A stretch of DNA of 64,000 nt. Origin: Flavobacterium sp. W4I14. Lineage in GTDB: Bacteria > Bacteroidota > Bacteroidia > Sphingobacteriales > Sphingobacteriaceae. Position numbers and translations under genes: made by a program. The notes under the pieces are model-generated. The model saw only the letters and a program-made list of their open reading frames with translations. It was not told where the DNA came from and ran no database searches. Positions 51,219-61,180 of the stretch are shown one piece after another. Position 1 is the first letter of the stretch. Each line of letters starts with the position of its first letter. The stretch spans positions 1,612,001 through 1,676,000 of the forward strand of contig JAUSZU010000001.1 in NCBI GenBank assembly GCA_030817875.1. Direction: 5' to 3'.

Positions 51219-53489
51219 ATGAAAATCGCCTACATTTCAACCTATCCTCCTCGTGAATGCGGTTTAGCTACATTTAATCAAAATTTGGTTAATGCCTTAA
51301 GTTTAAATCCTGCTTATCATTCACAGAAAAGCTTTGTTGTTGCATTAAATGAATCGGATGATGTTAATGAACACGATTACCCAAGCGAAGTGAAATTCGT
51401 TATCCGTCAGCAAAATCAAAAAGATTACATTGATGCTGCAGATTTTATCAATAGCAGTGATGTAGATAGTTGTATTATTGAACATGAATTTGGTATATAT
51501 GGTGGCAACAGCGGCGTATTCTTATTGTCCCTAATCAATAGATTAAAAAAGCCATTCATTACCATTTTGCATACGGTTTTAAAAGAACCGAATTTTATGC
51601 AACAGACCATTATTAAAGAGATTGCTGTTAAATCCTCTAAAATAGTGGTGATGAGCAAAAAAGCAGTTATGTTTTTGACAAGTATTTACCAAATTCCTAA
51701 GACTTCAATCAAATTAATTGAACATGGCGTTCCGGATCTTGAACCTATGCCCAACAACGAAATTGCGCAGAGTGCGCTTTTTACCAATCGAAAAGTGCTT
51801 TTTACATTTGGCTTAATCAGCAGAAATAAAGGACTGGAAACCGTAATTAAAGCTTTGCCAGAAATTGTCGCTCAACATCCAGATGTTTTATATGTGATTC
51901 TTGGCAATACTCATCCTGGCGTTGTAAAACATAATGGAGAAGAATATCGCGATAGTTTGAAAGCATTGGCTAAAGATTTAGGCGTAGAAAACAATATTGC
52001 TTTCGTTAATAAATTTGTATCTGAAAAAGAATTACACCAGTATTTAACAGCCTGTTATTTATACATCACGCCTTATTTAAATGAAGCTCAGATTACCAGT
52101 GGTACTTTATCGTATGCCATTGGTGCGGGTGCAGCAGTAGTTTCTACCCCATACTGGCATGCACAAGAGCTTTTAGCCGATAACAGAGGTAAATTGTTTG
52201 ATTTCAAAAATAATGCGCAATTGGCAACCATTGTAAACGAACTTTTAAGCGATAAAGATAAATATCAAAAACTGAAGCAAAACGCCTACGAATATGGATT
52301 GAATCTTCGTTGGCCTGCCATTGGAAGTATTTATCTTAACGTGTTAAATGAAGCTGTAGTTGTAGGAAAAAAGCCAGAAAGAGTTACTCCTCCTATTATT
52401 GATGTAGAAGGTATGCCAGCGCTTAACTTAGATCATATTTCGTTACTAACAGATGATACCGGAATTATTCAGCATGCCCGTTTTGGCATTCCAAATCTGA
52501 AAGAAGGCTATTGTATTGATGATAATGCCAGAGCTTTGATTATGGCATTAATGGCTGTTGAGCGGGATAAAAATCCAAAAGCTTTAAAATTCATGCCTGT
52601 TTATCTGAGCTTTATTCAATATATGCAAACCGATGATGGGAATTTTAGGAATTTCTTAAGCTTTAACCGCAATTATTTGGATGAAATAGGCTCAGAAGAT
52701 TCTTTTGGCCGTACCATCTGGTCATTGGGTTATTTAGTTTGCAGTGCACCTAACAATTCTTACCGTGAATTCGGTCGGGAATTGTTGTTCCATGCTATTC
52801 CTCATTTTAAAGGATTGAAATATCTGAGAGCAAAAGCCAATACCATTATCGGTCTATCGTATTATCTGTGTGCCCATCCGGGTGACGAGTTAATCACAAA
52901 AGAAATCAATATGCTGGCCAACTCATTAATGGCATCTTATCAAGACAATAAAGATGGCGATTGGCATTGGTTTGAAGATATCCTTACCTACGATAATGCC
53001 ATCCTTCCTTTGGCTTTACTTCATCATTACGAAGCTACAGGGAATGCAACATCTTATAAAATAGCGATGGAAAGTATTGAGTTTTTAAATAGCTTTTCTT
53101 TCGAAAATGGCTATCTAAATCCGGTTGGAAATGCAGGATGGATGAAAAAACACGGCAAAAATCCTATCTACGACCAACAGGCTATAGAAACGATGGCTAT
53201 GGTTTTACTCTATGCTAAAACATTCGAGGTAACTAAAGATGATAAATATTTAGATTTAATGCACATCAGCTACCAGTGGTTCCTAGGAAAAAACAGCCTG
53301 CATATTCCTTTATACGATTTTGAAACACATGGATGTGCAGATGGACTACAGTATAACAGTGTGAACAGGAATCAAGGGGCGGAGAGCACATTGGCCTATT
53401 TCATCTCCCATTTGGCTATATTAAAGGCTGCAGAAGCAGAATATGAAACGCTGTCGTCTCCCTTGGTGGAGGCAGATAAATGTAGTTAG
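51219..53489 (+). CDS. Two-domain glycosyltransferase: GT4 plus C-terminal alpha-toroid domain
   Basis: A 756-residue cytoplasmic protein. Residues 1 to about 385 are a GT-B glycosyltransferase of family 4 type: AYISTYPPRECGLATFNQNL, the donor-site region LFTFGLISRNKGLETVIKAL, and TPYLNEAQITSGTLSYAIGA with its E-x7-like acidic motif. Residues about 395-750 are an all-helical domain resembling glycoside-hydrolase or epimerase toroids (ARFGIPNLKEGYCIDDNARA, FGRTIWSLGYLV, IYDQQAIETMAMVLLYAKTF). A GH130 gene converges on it 277 bp away. A role in making or trimming a mannose-containing glycan is inferred from that pairing; the substrate is unknown. Confidence 0.85.
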   Translation: MKIAYISTYPPRECGLATFNQNLVNALSLNPAYHSQKSFVVALNESDDVNEHDYPSEVKFVIRQQNQKDYIDAADFINSSDVDSCIIEHEFGIYGGNSGVFLLSLINRLKKPFITILHTVLKEPNFMQQTIIKEIAVKSSKIVVMSKKAVMFLTSIYQIPKTSIKLIEHGVPDLEPMPNNEIAQSALFTNRKVLFTFGLISRNKGLETVIKALPEIVAQHPDVLYVILGNTHPGVVKHNGEEYRDSLKALAKDLGVENNIAFVNKFVSEKELHQYLTACYLYITPYLNEAQITSGTLSYAIGAGAAVVSTPYWHAQELLADNRGKLFDFKNNAQLATIVNELLSDKDKYQKLKQNAYEYGLNLRWPAIGSIYLNVLNEAVVVGKKPERVTPPIIDVEGMPALNLDHISLLTDDTGIIQHARFGIPNLKEGYCIDDNARALIMALMAVERDKNPKALKFMPVYLSFIQYMQTDDGNFRNFLSFNRNYLDEIGSEDSFGRTIWSLGYLVCSAPNNSYREFGRELLFHAIPHFKGLKYLRAKANTIIGLSYYLCAHPGDELITKEINMLANSLMASYQDNKDGDWHWFEDILTYDNAILPLALLHHYEATGNATSYKIAMESIEFLNSFSFENGYLNPVGNAGWMKKHGKNPIYDQQAIETMAMVLLYAKTFEVTKDDKYLDLMHISYQWFLGKNSLHIPLYDFETHGCADGLQYNSVNRNQGAESTLAYFISHLAILKAAEAEYETLSSPLVEADKCS

Positions 53490-53512
53490 AAATTAATTTG
53501 TCTGGGAAATAT

Positions 53513-53548
53513 AAAACGGCTGATTCATTTCTGAATCAGCCGTTTTTG
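53513..53548 (+). terminator. Terminator of the GT4 fusion gene
   Basis: 14-bp arms AAAACGGCTGATTC and GAATCAGCCGTTTT around ATTTCT, followed by more T residues. Confidence 0.92.
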
Positions 53549-53579
53549 CGTTTTAATTAACGAATAAGTATACACAGGC

Positions 53580-53720
53580 TTTCGATATAGATGCTGAAAC
53601 AAGTTCAGCAGGACGGCTATTATGCGATCTGTCATCCTGAGCCTGTCGAAGGACTTGTTTAAATGCCCCTTAAAGCATTTCGACAAGCTCTCCCTAGGAG
53701 TCCTTTGGACAACATGACAA
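53580..53720. repeat. Dispersed intergenic repeats
   Basis: GATGCTGAAACAAGTTCAGC, then GTCATCCTGAGCCTGTCGAA with GGACTTG, and its near-complement CATTTCGACAAGCTCTCCC: the common Bacteroidota GTCATYCTGAG-type repeat with inverted arms. It lies between the convergent GT4 and GH130 genes. Confidence 0.75.
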
Positions 53721-53766
53721 ATTGAATTGAACCACAACTGGCGATCCTGCCTAATGAAGATCTATT

Positions 53767-55233
53767 TTAATTATTCTCCAGTAGTTTAGCCAGCAACAAC
53801 TCCAGATTTACGGTTGCAAACGAAGAACTATAATCAGATAAACCATAAGGAATAATTAATTCGCCATTACTGATAATCGATCCGCAGGAATATACGACGT
53901 TGGGCACATAACCTTCACGTTCATCGTTGTTGGGAATAATCAATGGTTCTTTTAAGTGGCCTATTTCTATACTTGGGTTTTCAAGATCCAATAAACTTAC
54001 GCCAATACAGTACCTGCGCATTGGCCCCACCCCATGTGTAATTACAATCCATCCTTTTTCTGTTTCTATCGGAGAGCCACAATTGCCGATCTGTACCAGC
54101 TCCCAATCGTAGCGCGGTTGTTTTAAAAGAACCGGGTTTTCCCAAACATTAACTTTATCAGAAAACATCAGGTAGTTATTCCAGCCATCTATCCGGCTCA
54201 TCATCACGTATTTCCCTTTGATTTTTCTTGGAAATAAAGCCAGATTCTTGTTTTGTGCACCATCGCCATAAAGTGGAATCACCTTGAACTCGTAAAAATC
54301 TTCGGTTTGTACTAACTTGGGAATAATTAAAGAACCGTCGAAGGCGGTATATGTAGCGTAGTACAGTACTTTGCCATCATCTTTAATAAATTTAACAAAA
54401 CGAGCATCTTCAATCCCTTTACGTTCAAATTCTGAAATAGGAAAAATTACACGGTCAGAAATATCTGTATCCTTCGAAAAAGTTATGGTATGGTAAGTGT
54501 CTGATAACCAAAGTATTTTGTCGTATTCGATTAAGCGTGATGGATTTTCTTTATGTAAACTTTTAGAATCTTTAATGATATTGCTTAAGCTGGTGTATTC
54601 AAATTTATCATCCAGTTTTGATTCGATTTCTTCCAATACAGAAGGATCGATTTGTGCATAAGCAGCTTTTTTTAAGAATAGTTTTTTTACATAAATCGCA
54701 TTCTTCACCACCTCAGCCTCATCAACATAGTTGCCAACTGGTAAAACCTGAATATTATTGTCTTTATCGATTAAAGCTCGCCTGAAAACAATTGAAGAAA
54801 TATGTCCCTCACCTACAGCCCGAAAGCTAATGATTACCCGTTTTTCGCCTTCCACTAAATCGGTTTGATCAGGATCGTCTACAATGCTTGGATTAAAAAA
54901 AGCTGCCGATTCTATTGAGTATTCATGTGTAAAGTAAGCGCCAATCAACAATCTGGTATATTCATCAATATCATCAAATTCGGTACCTAGGACCGCAAAC
55001 TGTTTTTTTAATTTTTTACAGTGCCGGGTCAGGATTTTGGTAATATTCCGGTGTCTTTTAGAATATTCCTGTAAGATAGGCGATATCAACGAAAACACTT
55101 TTTCATCTGAAAACTCTAAAACTTTCCGGATTACTTCTAATGCTCTCTCCTCTCCATTAAAAAAAAAACGTGCAATAACTCTTTTTGTATCTGGGTTAAC
55201 CTTAACTGGTTTACGTTCTATGTATAATCTCAT
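53767..55233 (-). CDS. Glycoside hydrolase family 130 protein (beta-mannoside phosphorylase-like)
   Basis: A 488-residue five-bladed propeller enzyme of GH130, whose characterised members phosphorolyse or hydrolyse beta-mannosides. Seen: FNPSIVDDPDQTDLVEGEKR, SFRAVGEGHISSIVFRRALI, the active-site region RKGIEDARFVKFIKDDGKVL with Glu-Asp-Ala-Arg, DGSLIIPKLVQTEDF, WVITHGVGPMRRYCIGVSLL, and YVPNVVYSCGSIISNGELII. The about 130-residue N-terminal helical part is longer than in the phosphorylases. There is no signal peptide, so it acts in the cytoplasm, perhaps recycling a glycan made by the convergent GT4 fusion. Confidence 0.88.
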   Translation of the reverse strand: MRLYIERKPVKVNPDTKRVIARFFFNGEERALEVIRKVLEFSDEKVFSLISPILQEYSKRHRNITKILTRHCKKLKKQFAVLGTEFDDIDEYTRLLIGAYFTHEYSIESAAFFNPSIVDDPDQTDLVEGEKRVIISFRAVGEGHISSIVFRRALIDKDNNIQVLPVGNYVDEAEVVKNAIYVKKLFLKKAAYAQIDPSVLEEIESKLDDKFEYTSLSNIIKDSKSLHKENPSRLIEYDKILWLSDTYHTITFSKDTDISDRVIFPISEFERKGIEDARFVKFIKDDGKVLYYATYTAFDGSLIIPKLVQTEDFYEFKVIPLYGDGAQNKNLALFPRKIKGKYVMMSRIDGWNNYLMFSDKVNVWENPVLLKQPRYDWELVQIGNCGSPIETEKGWIVITHGVGPMRRYCIGVSLLDLENPSIEIGHLKEPLIIPNNDEREGYVPNVVYSCGSIISNGELIIPYGLSDYSSSFATVNLELLLAKLLENN

Positions 55234-55412
55234 TATTTCGCTATTTTGGTCGTAATTTTAACGCTTTCCGTCTTATATCTTCCAACTTTATATTAACGAA
55301 ATTTACGACTTAATTGTTTATATTATTATAGTATTTGCACATAATTTTTACCTTTAGTTATTCTCCCTGATATTAATTAAAACCTTAAATGCATTACTAA
55401 AAAGCAGATAAC

Positions 55413-56480
55413 ATGATTCCATTAGATGAAACCTTGCGTTTAGGAAAATTAAGATATTACGAGATTTTAAGTACACCTGCTGAGCGTACTTTTGATCAGA
55501 TTGCACAATTAGCAGCTGAAATATTTGATGTTCCGAATGCGGGTATCGGTTTTCAGACGGATGGGGATATTTTTATGAAAGCACAAGTGGGATCATCAAT
55601 CGGCTTACCTTTAAAAAATGATGCATATACTTTTTTTGCCTCTACTCCAATCAGCTCGCCTGAGGGTTATCCTATTGGTCTGATTTACGTTGCCGATACT
55701 AAATTTAAAACAGCCGAAAAGCAGCAGCTAAAAATGCTGAGGCATTTAGCGGGTATGGTAATGGAAAAACTGGAATCTAGAATTGCAACCAGAAGGGCTT
55801 TAAGGGCCTATGATGATCGTTTACACGTACTTGTTCATGATCTTAAAAACCCGATGACAACCATTTCACTTCAATCAGAATTGCTGGGACGCATTCCAGG
55901 TATTGATGACAAAGTTTCATTAATTGCCGGTAAGATTAATGCACAATCGAAAAGAATGATTGATAATCTGAACGACATTTTAAGCGTTGCCCGAAAAGAT
56001 GCGCACTCATTTAAGCCAAAAAAAGCGAAAGTTGACCTGAAAGAAGTGCTCGAGGAAGTAAAGTTTAATCTGGATTTAGCCCTTAAACAGAAAAACCAAA
56101 CTGTTTTGATCGATATTGAAGCCCCGTTAGAAATTTTTGGTGATGCGGATAAACTTAAGATTATATTTAGCCAATTACTGAACAATGCCATTAAATTTTC
56201 TCCAAAAGGAAAGGAAATTAAAATATCACATCAAACTGCAGAAAATGAAGTAACCATTGCAATAAAAGATAATGGTGTGGGTTTAACAGAAGAAGATCTT
56301 GATAAAATTTTCTTAAAATTCGCAACATTAACAGCTGTGGCTACAGATCATGAAAACACCTATGGTTTGGGATTAATTACCGTAAATGCCTTAGTGGATG
56401 TTCATAAGGGAAAGTTGAGGGTAGAAAGCGAAGGAAAAGATTTGGGTGCAACATTTTTCGTAACGCTACCCATTAAATAG
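55413..56480 (+). CDS. GAF-domain sensor histidine kinase
   Basis: A 355-residue soluble kinase. The N-terminal about 120 residues are a short GAF domain (LGKLRYYEILSTPAERTFDQ, IAQLAAEIFDVPNAGIGFQ, PISSPEGYPIGLIYVADTKF). HisKA follows with His142 in HVLVHDLKNPMTTISLQSEL, then HATPase with N box LLNNAIKFSPKGKE, G1 box AIKDNGVGLTEEDL and G2 box GLGLITVNALV. There are no membrane helices, so it senses a cytoplasmic cue. No response regulator is adjacent; the orphan receivers at 44307 and 47086 are the nearest candidates. Its 3' end overlaps the convergent gene by 15 bp. Confidence 0.92.
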   Translation: MIPLDETLRLGKLRYYEILSTPAERTFDQIAQLAAEIFDVPNAGIGFQTDGDIFMKAQVGSSIGLPLKNDAYTFFASTPISSPEGYPIGLIYVADTKFKTAEKQQLKMLRHLAGMVMEKLESRIATRRALRAYDDRLHVLVHDLKNPMTTISLQSELLGRIPGIDDKVSLIAGKINAQSKRMIDNLNDILSVARKDAHSFKPKKAKVDLKEVLEEVKFNLDLALKQKNQTVLIDIEAPLEIFGDADKLKIIFSQLLNNAIKFSPKGKEIKISHQTAENEVTIAIKDNGVGLTEEDLDKIFLKFATLTAVATDHENTYGLGLITVNALVDVHKGKLRVESEGKDLGATFFVTLPIK

Positions 56481-57569
56481 ATTTAAATCTAATAACTCGC
56501 TGAGTTTCATTTCTTCGAGCAAAATTCTTTCCGGAATAGCATTTCTATGGTACGACCATTTTATTAATCTTATAAAGCCATTCTCAATTTCGATACCAGT
56601 CATATCGCCATCACTAAAACAGCAACATCCGCTATTAAAGTAACCCGGTTTGTATTTGCCAAAACGTGGCCTTTTATCGCCTTCTTTTATCAGTTTACGA
56701 AGCTCTGCATTTAAAACAGCAAGATCATCAGCATTCTTTTCTTTTTTGGCTTTATTAAGTTTTATATAAATCCGTTCCAGGTGTGTTAATGATGCGAAAA
56801 CCGGTTGATGTGTATGTCCGGTAATTAAAGCCAGATTCTTTTTTGTAGCTACCCAGCTGTACATGAGTGCGTTATGCGCCGTTTTAAGCTGGTTGCTGTA
56901 TGCTGGTGTATTCGGGTTAATTTGAAGGTAGGATTGCAGCGGTGCCCAAACTGTACTCACAAACCATTTGCTAAACCAGTTTCCATCACTCTGTAAATCA
57001 CCCTGATGGCCGTGGGTTAAGAAAATATCAAGTTTACTTTCACCCACCGGCATTCTTAAGATTGCGCCTTCATAAATACGGATTTTGGTTCCGTAAATTC
57101 TATTGAGGTTAAATCCTGCTAAAGGATCATTATCCCAATATAAATCGTGGTTACCGAATATTTTTGTGAAATGGTTTTTTGAAATAAAAGCTTTTTCTGC
57201 TTCGAAAGTATCCTTATTGTGTTTAATTACAGATTCTAGCAAATTTTCCCACAGTTCCTCGCTATCACCCAGATTTATGTAATGGAAATCTTGCTGGTTG
57301 TAATATTCGAGTGCCTTTAAATAATTCTTTTCAGCTAAAGTAAAATCATCGGCATAATCTCTGGCACCTTTATGCTGATCTGATAAAATGATGAATTTAT
57401 TAGCATCAGCAATTTCAAAAATAAGCCCCCGTTTACCGGGTGTTGTATTGATGTTTTTGTACAGTTTATTTAAAGCCGTGTGGATACGTTTACGGTTGGG
57501 CCTTGAACCAAATTTATTCGACATGCGAATAATCCAGGCACTGAGTAAACGTTGTAAGAATTTTCGCAT
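56466..57569 (-). CDS. Calcineurin-like metallophosphoesterase
   Basis: A 367-residue dinuclear-metal phosphoesterase. The five motif blocks are present: IILSDQHKGARDYADD, INLGDSEELWENLLE, KIFGNHDLYWDND, FLTHGHQGDLQ, and ITGHTHQPVF. No signal peptide; the first 15 residues (KFLQRLLSAWIIR) are amphipathic, and Met16 is an alternative start. The last 15 bases overlap the end of the convergent histidine kinase gene. The substrate (nucleotide, lipid A precursor or phosphoprotein) cannot be told. Confidence 0.88.
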   Translation of the reverse strand: MRKFLQRLLSAWIIRMSNKFGSRPNRKRIHTALNKLYKNINTTPGKRGLIFEIADANKFIILSDQHKGARDYADDFTLAEKNYLKALEYYNQQDFHYINLGDSEELWENLLESVIKHNKDTFEAEKAFISKNHFTKIFGNHDLYWDNDPLAGFNLNRIYGTKIRIYEGAILRMPVGESKLDIFLTHGHQGDLQSDGNWFSKWFVSTVWAPLQSYLQINPNTPAYSNQLKTAHNALMYSWVATKKNLALITGHTHQPVFASLTHLERIYIKLNKAKKEKNADDLAVLNAELRKLIKEGDKRPRFGKYKPGYFNSGCCCFSDGDMTGIEIENGFIRLIKWSYHRNAIPERILLEEMKLSELLDLNLFNG

Positions 57570-57830
57570 GTATAAAATGAGCCTTCGCTATTGAATAGTT
57601 TCTTAAAATAACAAAAAATATCATCAATCGTTTTTTCTGAAAAGCAATAGTCGTAATTCTTAGGTTAGGTTCGGCCTTGCTTTCCGTTTTATGCCGATGA
57701 AAAATCGACATGCTCACTCCAATCAAGTTTAGTTTACATCGGTTAATCGCTTTTATTAAAGTCAGTTCCTTTCTATCGCCGATAAAAAAAAGCCTTTTTT
57801 ATTAAATAATATTTACTAAATTTGTTAGTA

Positions 57831-59033
57831 TTGAAAAGATCAGGAAGCGCAGATTTACCCTTACATTATGGCCATGTACCACCATGGCTGGCGCAGCGTA
57901 TGGCGACACTTGGCCTGGCTATAACGGAAGCGATACTGTTAGAATATGGTAAAGCAGAAGTAATACGCCGCTTAAGCAGTCCTTTTTGGTTTCAGAGTTT
58001 AGGCGCTGTAATGGGTATGGACTGGCATTCATCTGGCATTACGACATCGGTAATGGGCGCCTTAAAGAAATCGATTAATCCCTTATCGAAAGAGCTGGGG
58101 ATTTACATTTGTGGAGGCAAAGGAAAACACAGCAGAGAAACGCCAAATGAACTTTTAAAAATTGCCGATAAAACGGGTTTAAATGGAACAGCATTGGTTC
58201 GGGCCAGTAAACTCAGTGCAAAAGTAGACAACACGGCCATTCAGGATGGTTTTCAACTGTATCTTCATAGTTTTATTTTAAGCAGCGAAGGCGATTGGGC
58301 AGTAGTGCAACAAGGCATGAGCGATAGTAGCTCCACAGCGAGAAGATACCACTGGCATTCTGAAAACCTAAAATCTTTTGTCGAAGAACCGCACACCGGT
58401 ATCTGTGGTATTAATCAAGGTAAGATTCTGAACCTAACGGCTAATGCTGCTGATAAGACCAGACAGAGTATGATGAATATTACAGCTGAATCGCCGGTAA
58501 GGATGCTTAATGAAATACAAAAACTGGTATTGCCCGATCATCATGAGGTAAAATCGAAAGATGTAGATTTAAAACGTTTAGGAAGTATTTTATGGCTGGC
58601 ACAGGAAAAGCAACCGAGAGATTTTGAGGAATTATTATTACTCGAAGGCATGGGGCCAAGAACCTTACAATCGATGGCTTTAGTGAGCGAGGTAATTTAT
58701 GGTACACCTTCGCGATTTAACGACCCTGCCCGTTATTCTTTTGCACATGGCGGCAAAGATGGGCATCCCTTCCCTGTTCCAGTAAATGTTTATGATGAGA
58801 CCATAAGTGTTTTGCAGAAAGCAATTGAAAAAGCGAAGATTGGAAATACAGATAAACAACAAGCCATCAAATCTCTACATCAAATTGCACGAAATGCAGA
58901 AAAAGACTTTGTTCCGAATATGGATTTTGAAAAGGTAATTCAAAAAGAACGTGCTGAAAGCTGGAAATATGGCGGCAGAACAGTTTTTGGGAAAGAAAAA
59001 CCACCAAAGAATGAGCAATTGAAGTTGTTTTAG
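57831..59033 (+). CDS. DUF763 family protein
   Basis: A 400-residue protein of DUF763, a family in archaea and scattered bacteria whose function is unknown. Seen: the family opening KRSGSADLPLHYGHVPPWLA, RLSSPFWFQSLGAVMGMDWH, GGKGKHSRETPNELLKIADK, and SEGDWAVVQQGMSDSSSTAR. A helix-hairpin-helix-like stretch (FEELLLLEGMGPRTLQSMAL) suggests DNA binding. The start is TTG 57831, where the family N-terminus begins; a TTG at 57822 is also in frame. There is no ATG before the conserved block. The gene stands alone. Confidence 0.88.
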   Translation: MKRSGSADLPLHYGHVPPWLAQRMATLGLAITEAILLEYGKAEVIRRLSSPFWFQSLGAVMGMDWHSSGITTSVMGALKKSINPLSKELGIYICGGKGKHSRETPNELLKIADKTGLNGTALVRASKLSAKVDNTAIQDGFQLYLHSFILSSEGDWAVVQQGMSDSSSTARRYHWHSENLKSFVEEPHTGICGINQGKILNLTANAADKTRQSMMNITAESPVRMLNEIQKLVLPDHHEVKSKDVDLKRLGSILWLAQEKQPRDFEELLLLEGMGPRTLQSMALVSEVIYGTPSRFNDPARYSFAHGGKDGHPFPVPVNVYDETISVLQKAIEKAKIGNTDKQQAIKSLHQIARNAEKDFVPNMDFEKVIQKERAESWKYGGRTVFGKEKPPKNEQLKLF

Positions 59034-59183
59034 TCAGATTTGTTTTATCAAGGAACACGAAACACGCAGATCTATTTCCAGATCTGTCGTTCTAGGGGAT
59101 GATCTAGTTTATTAAAATCAATATATAACAGAAATCTTTCTCATAATAACTTGGTTCAAAGATCTCTCTCCCGAAAGTTCGGG

Positions 59184-59597
59184 ATTGCACTCCAGGAGAT
59201 GACGACCTATCTATTAGATATGTCAATGATAGCAAATCGAAGAACCTTTCCAAAAACCATTTTTTTGCTCACGACATTAATAAATCTGTGTTCATCCTAT
59301 TTTATCTGTGGTTAATTAATTCCGTGGCAGAAATAGCACATCATATGAAAGGCCTTAGCGAGACGCTAAGACTAGAAAAGAGATTGCACTCCAGTCGAGA
59401 TGACGAGCTAACTATTATATCTGTCAATGATAGCGAATCGAAGAATCTTTCCAAGAACATTTTTTCCTACGACACTAATAAATCTGTGTTCATCCTATTT
59501 TATCTGTGGTTAATTAATTCCGTGGTCTCGGTGTTTCCGTGGTAGAAATAACACATCATATGAAAGGCCTTAGCGAGACGCTAAGACTAGAGAAGGG
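59184..59597. repeat. Tandem duplication of a roughly 200-bp intergenic unit
   Basis: Unit 1 (59184-59382) and unit 2 (59383-59597) both begin ATTGCACTCCAG and share TGTCAATGATAGC, AATCTGTGTTCATCCTATTT, TATCTGTGGTTAATTAATTC and CATATGAAAGGCCTTAGCGA. Unit 2 has about 17 extra bases (TCTCGGTGTTTCCGTGG). A third fragment (GGTTAATTAATTCCGTGGCA) starts at 59596. The short frame open through this region is repeat-derived and not a gene. The rest of the 677-bp spacer (59034-59183) holds other repeat pieces such as CCCGAAAGTTCGGG. Confidence 0.85.
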
Positions 59598-59664
59598 TTA
59601 ATTAATTCCGTGGCAGAGAATTAATTAACGACTGAATAGCATGACGACTGCATAAAACAAAAAA

Positions 59665-59686
59665 GGTCGTGGTTTGCACCACGACC
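59665..59686 (-). terminator. Terminator of the gltBD operon
   Basis: Perfect 9-bp arms GGTCGTGGT and ACCACGACC around TTGC, with a T run on the minus strand, 24 bp past the gltD stop. Confidence 0.92.
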
Positions 59687-59710
59687 CTAAAAATATAGAA
59701 TTTAAACCTA

Positions 59711-61177
59711 CTATGCGTATGCAACCGCATCTTTCGATGCCAGTTTAGTTGTTCCCATTAAGTATTCGTCTACCTTACGGGCAGCCTCTCTACCTTCTGA
59801 GATGGCCCAAACGACTAATGATTGTCCACGGCGAACATCACCTGCAGCAAAAATCTTAGCAATATTGGTTTGATAAGTGTGTTCAGATGCTTTTACGTTT
59901 CCGCGGTTATCCAATTCTACACCTAATTTCTCAATTAAACCTTCTTTTTGAGGATGTAAGAAGCCCATTGCCAAAAGCACCAGTTCGCATGGAAGATCTC
60001 TTTCGGTACCAGCCACTTCTTTAAAAGTAACCGGACGTCCGTTTGCATCAATTTCCCATTCTACATCAACTACTTTTAAGGCTTTAAGGTTTCCATTTTC
60101 GTCAGCAATAAAGTTTTTAGTATTTACCGACCAAGCCCTTTGTGCACCTTCTTCGTGAGAAGAAGTATTTTTCAGCAACATTGGGTAATTTGGCCAAGGC
60201 ATATGCTCGTTACGTGCCTGTGGCGGCATTGGCATAATCTCGAATTGTGTAACCGATTTCGCACCATGACGGTTTGAAGTACCAATACAGTCAGATCCCG
60301 TATCGCCACCACCAATTACGATTACATTTTTACCAGTGGCCATAATATCTTCCGCTCCAACAGCTCTGCTCGCTACACGTTTATTTTGTTGTTTCAAGAA
60401 ATCCATTGCAAAGTGAACCCCTTTAGCGGAACGGCCGTCAATTGGTAAATCGCGTGGAATAGTTGAACCACCAGCCAATACAATTGCGTTGAAATCGCGT
60501 AACAAAGTACCTATCTCAACATTCTCGCCAACATTGGCATTACATTTAAAAATAATGCCTTCTTCTTTCATTAAATCGATACGGCGATCTACCACATTTT
60601 TCTGTAGTTTGAAATCAGGGATACCATACCTCAATAAACCACCCGGAGCATCGTCACGTTCGAAAACGGTAACTTCGTGACCAACCTTATTTAACTGGGC
60701 AGCAGCAGCTAAGCCCGCAGGACCTGAACCAATCACAGCAACTTTTTTACCGGTTCTGATTAATGGTGCTTTTGCTTTAATAAATCCTTTTTCGAAAGCA
60801 ATTTCGATGATGTGTTTTTCAATTTCCTCGATAGAAACCGGCGGGCGGTTAATGCCTAATACACATGCTGATTCGCACGGTGCAGGACAAATTCTACCTG
60901 TAAATTCAGGGAAATTATTGGTGCTTAATAAAATATTTGCAGCTAATTCCCATTTACCCTGATAAACGGCGTCGTTAAATTCTGGAATCACGTTACCCAA
61001 TGGGCAGCCTGATTGGCAGAAAGGTACGCCGCAATCCATACAACGGGCAGCTTGATTATTTAATTCTTTTGAGGGTAATTCATTTAAAAATTCCCCATAG
61101 TGTTTTACACGTGTTGCAGCCTCTTCTCTAGTGGGCGCAACTCTATCGTATTCTTGAAATCCTGTTACTTTTCCCAT
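59711..61177 (-). CDS. gltD: Glutamate synthase, small (NADPH) subunit
   Basis: Supplies electrons from NADPH to the large subunit for the GOGAT reaction. The 488-residue protein has the N-terminal 4Fe-4S Cys motifs ([20 protein letters not shown] and [16 protein letters not shown]), the FAD-binding [20 protein letters not shown], the NADPH-binding [20 protein letters not shown], and the second FAD contact [20 protein letters not shown]. It starts 3 bp after the gltB stop, so the two subunits are co-translated. A strong terminator closes the operon. Confidence 0.97.
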   Translation of the reverse strand: MGKVTGFQEYDRVAPTREEAATRVKHYGEFLNELPSKELNNQAARCMDCGVPFCQSGCPLGNVIPEFNDAVYQGKWELAANILLSTNNFPEFTGRICPAPCESACVLGINRPPVSIEEIEKHIIEIAFEKGFIKAKAPLIRTGKKVAVIGSGPAGLAAAAQLNKVGHEVTVFERDDAPGGLLRYGIPDFKLQKNVVDRRIDLMKEEGIIFKCNANVGENVEIGTLLRDFNAIVLAGGSTIPRDLPIDGRSAKGVHFAMDFLKQQNKRVASRAVGAEDIMATGKNVIVIGGGDTGSDCIGTSNRHGAKSVTQFEIMPMPPQARNEHMPWPNYPMLLKNTSSHEEGAQRAWSVNTKNFIADENGNLKALKVVDVEWEIDANGRPVTFKEVAGTERDLPCELVLLAMGFLHPQKEGLIEKLGVELDNRGNVKASEHTYQTNIAKIFAAGDVRRGQSLVVWAISEGREAARKVDEYLMGTTKLASKDAVAYA

Positions 61178-61180
61178 GGC

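Noticed and set aside
53525..53737. 70-codon minus-strand frame downstream of the GT4 gene
   Set aside because: It is made of the GT4 terminator and dispersed GTCATCCTGAG repeats.
59288..59545. 85-codon open frame on the plus strand
   Set aside because: It spans the tandem repeat units and its translation repeats FILFYLWLINSV twice because the DNA is duplicated; there is no protein-like conservation.
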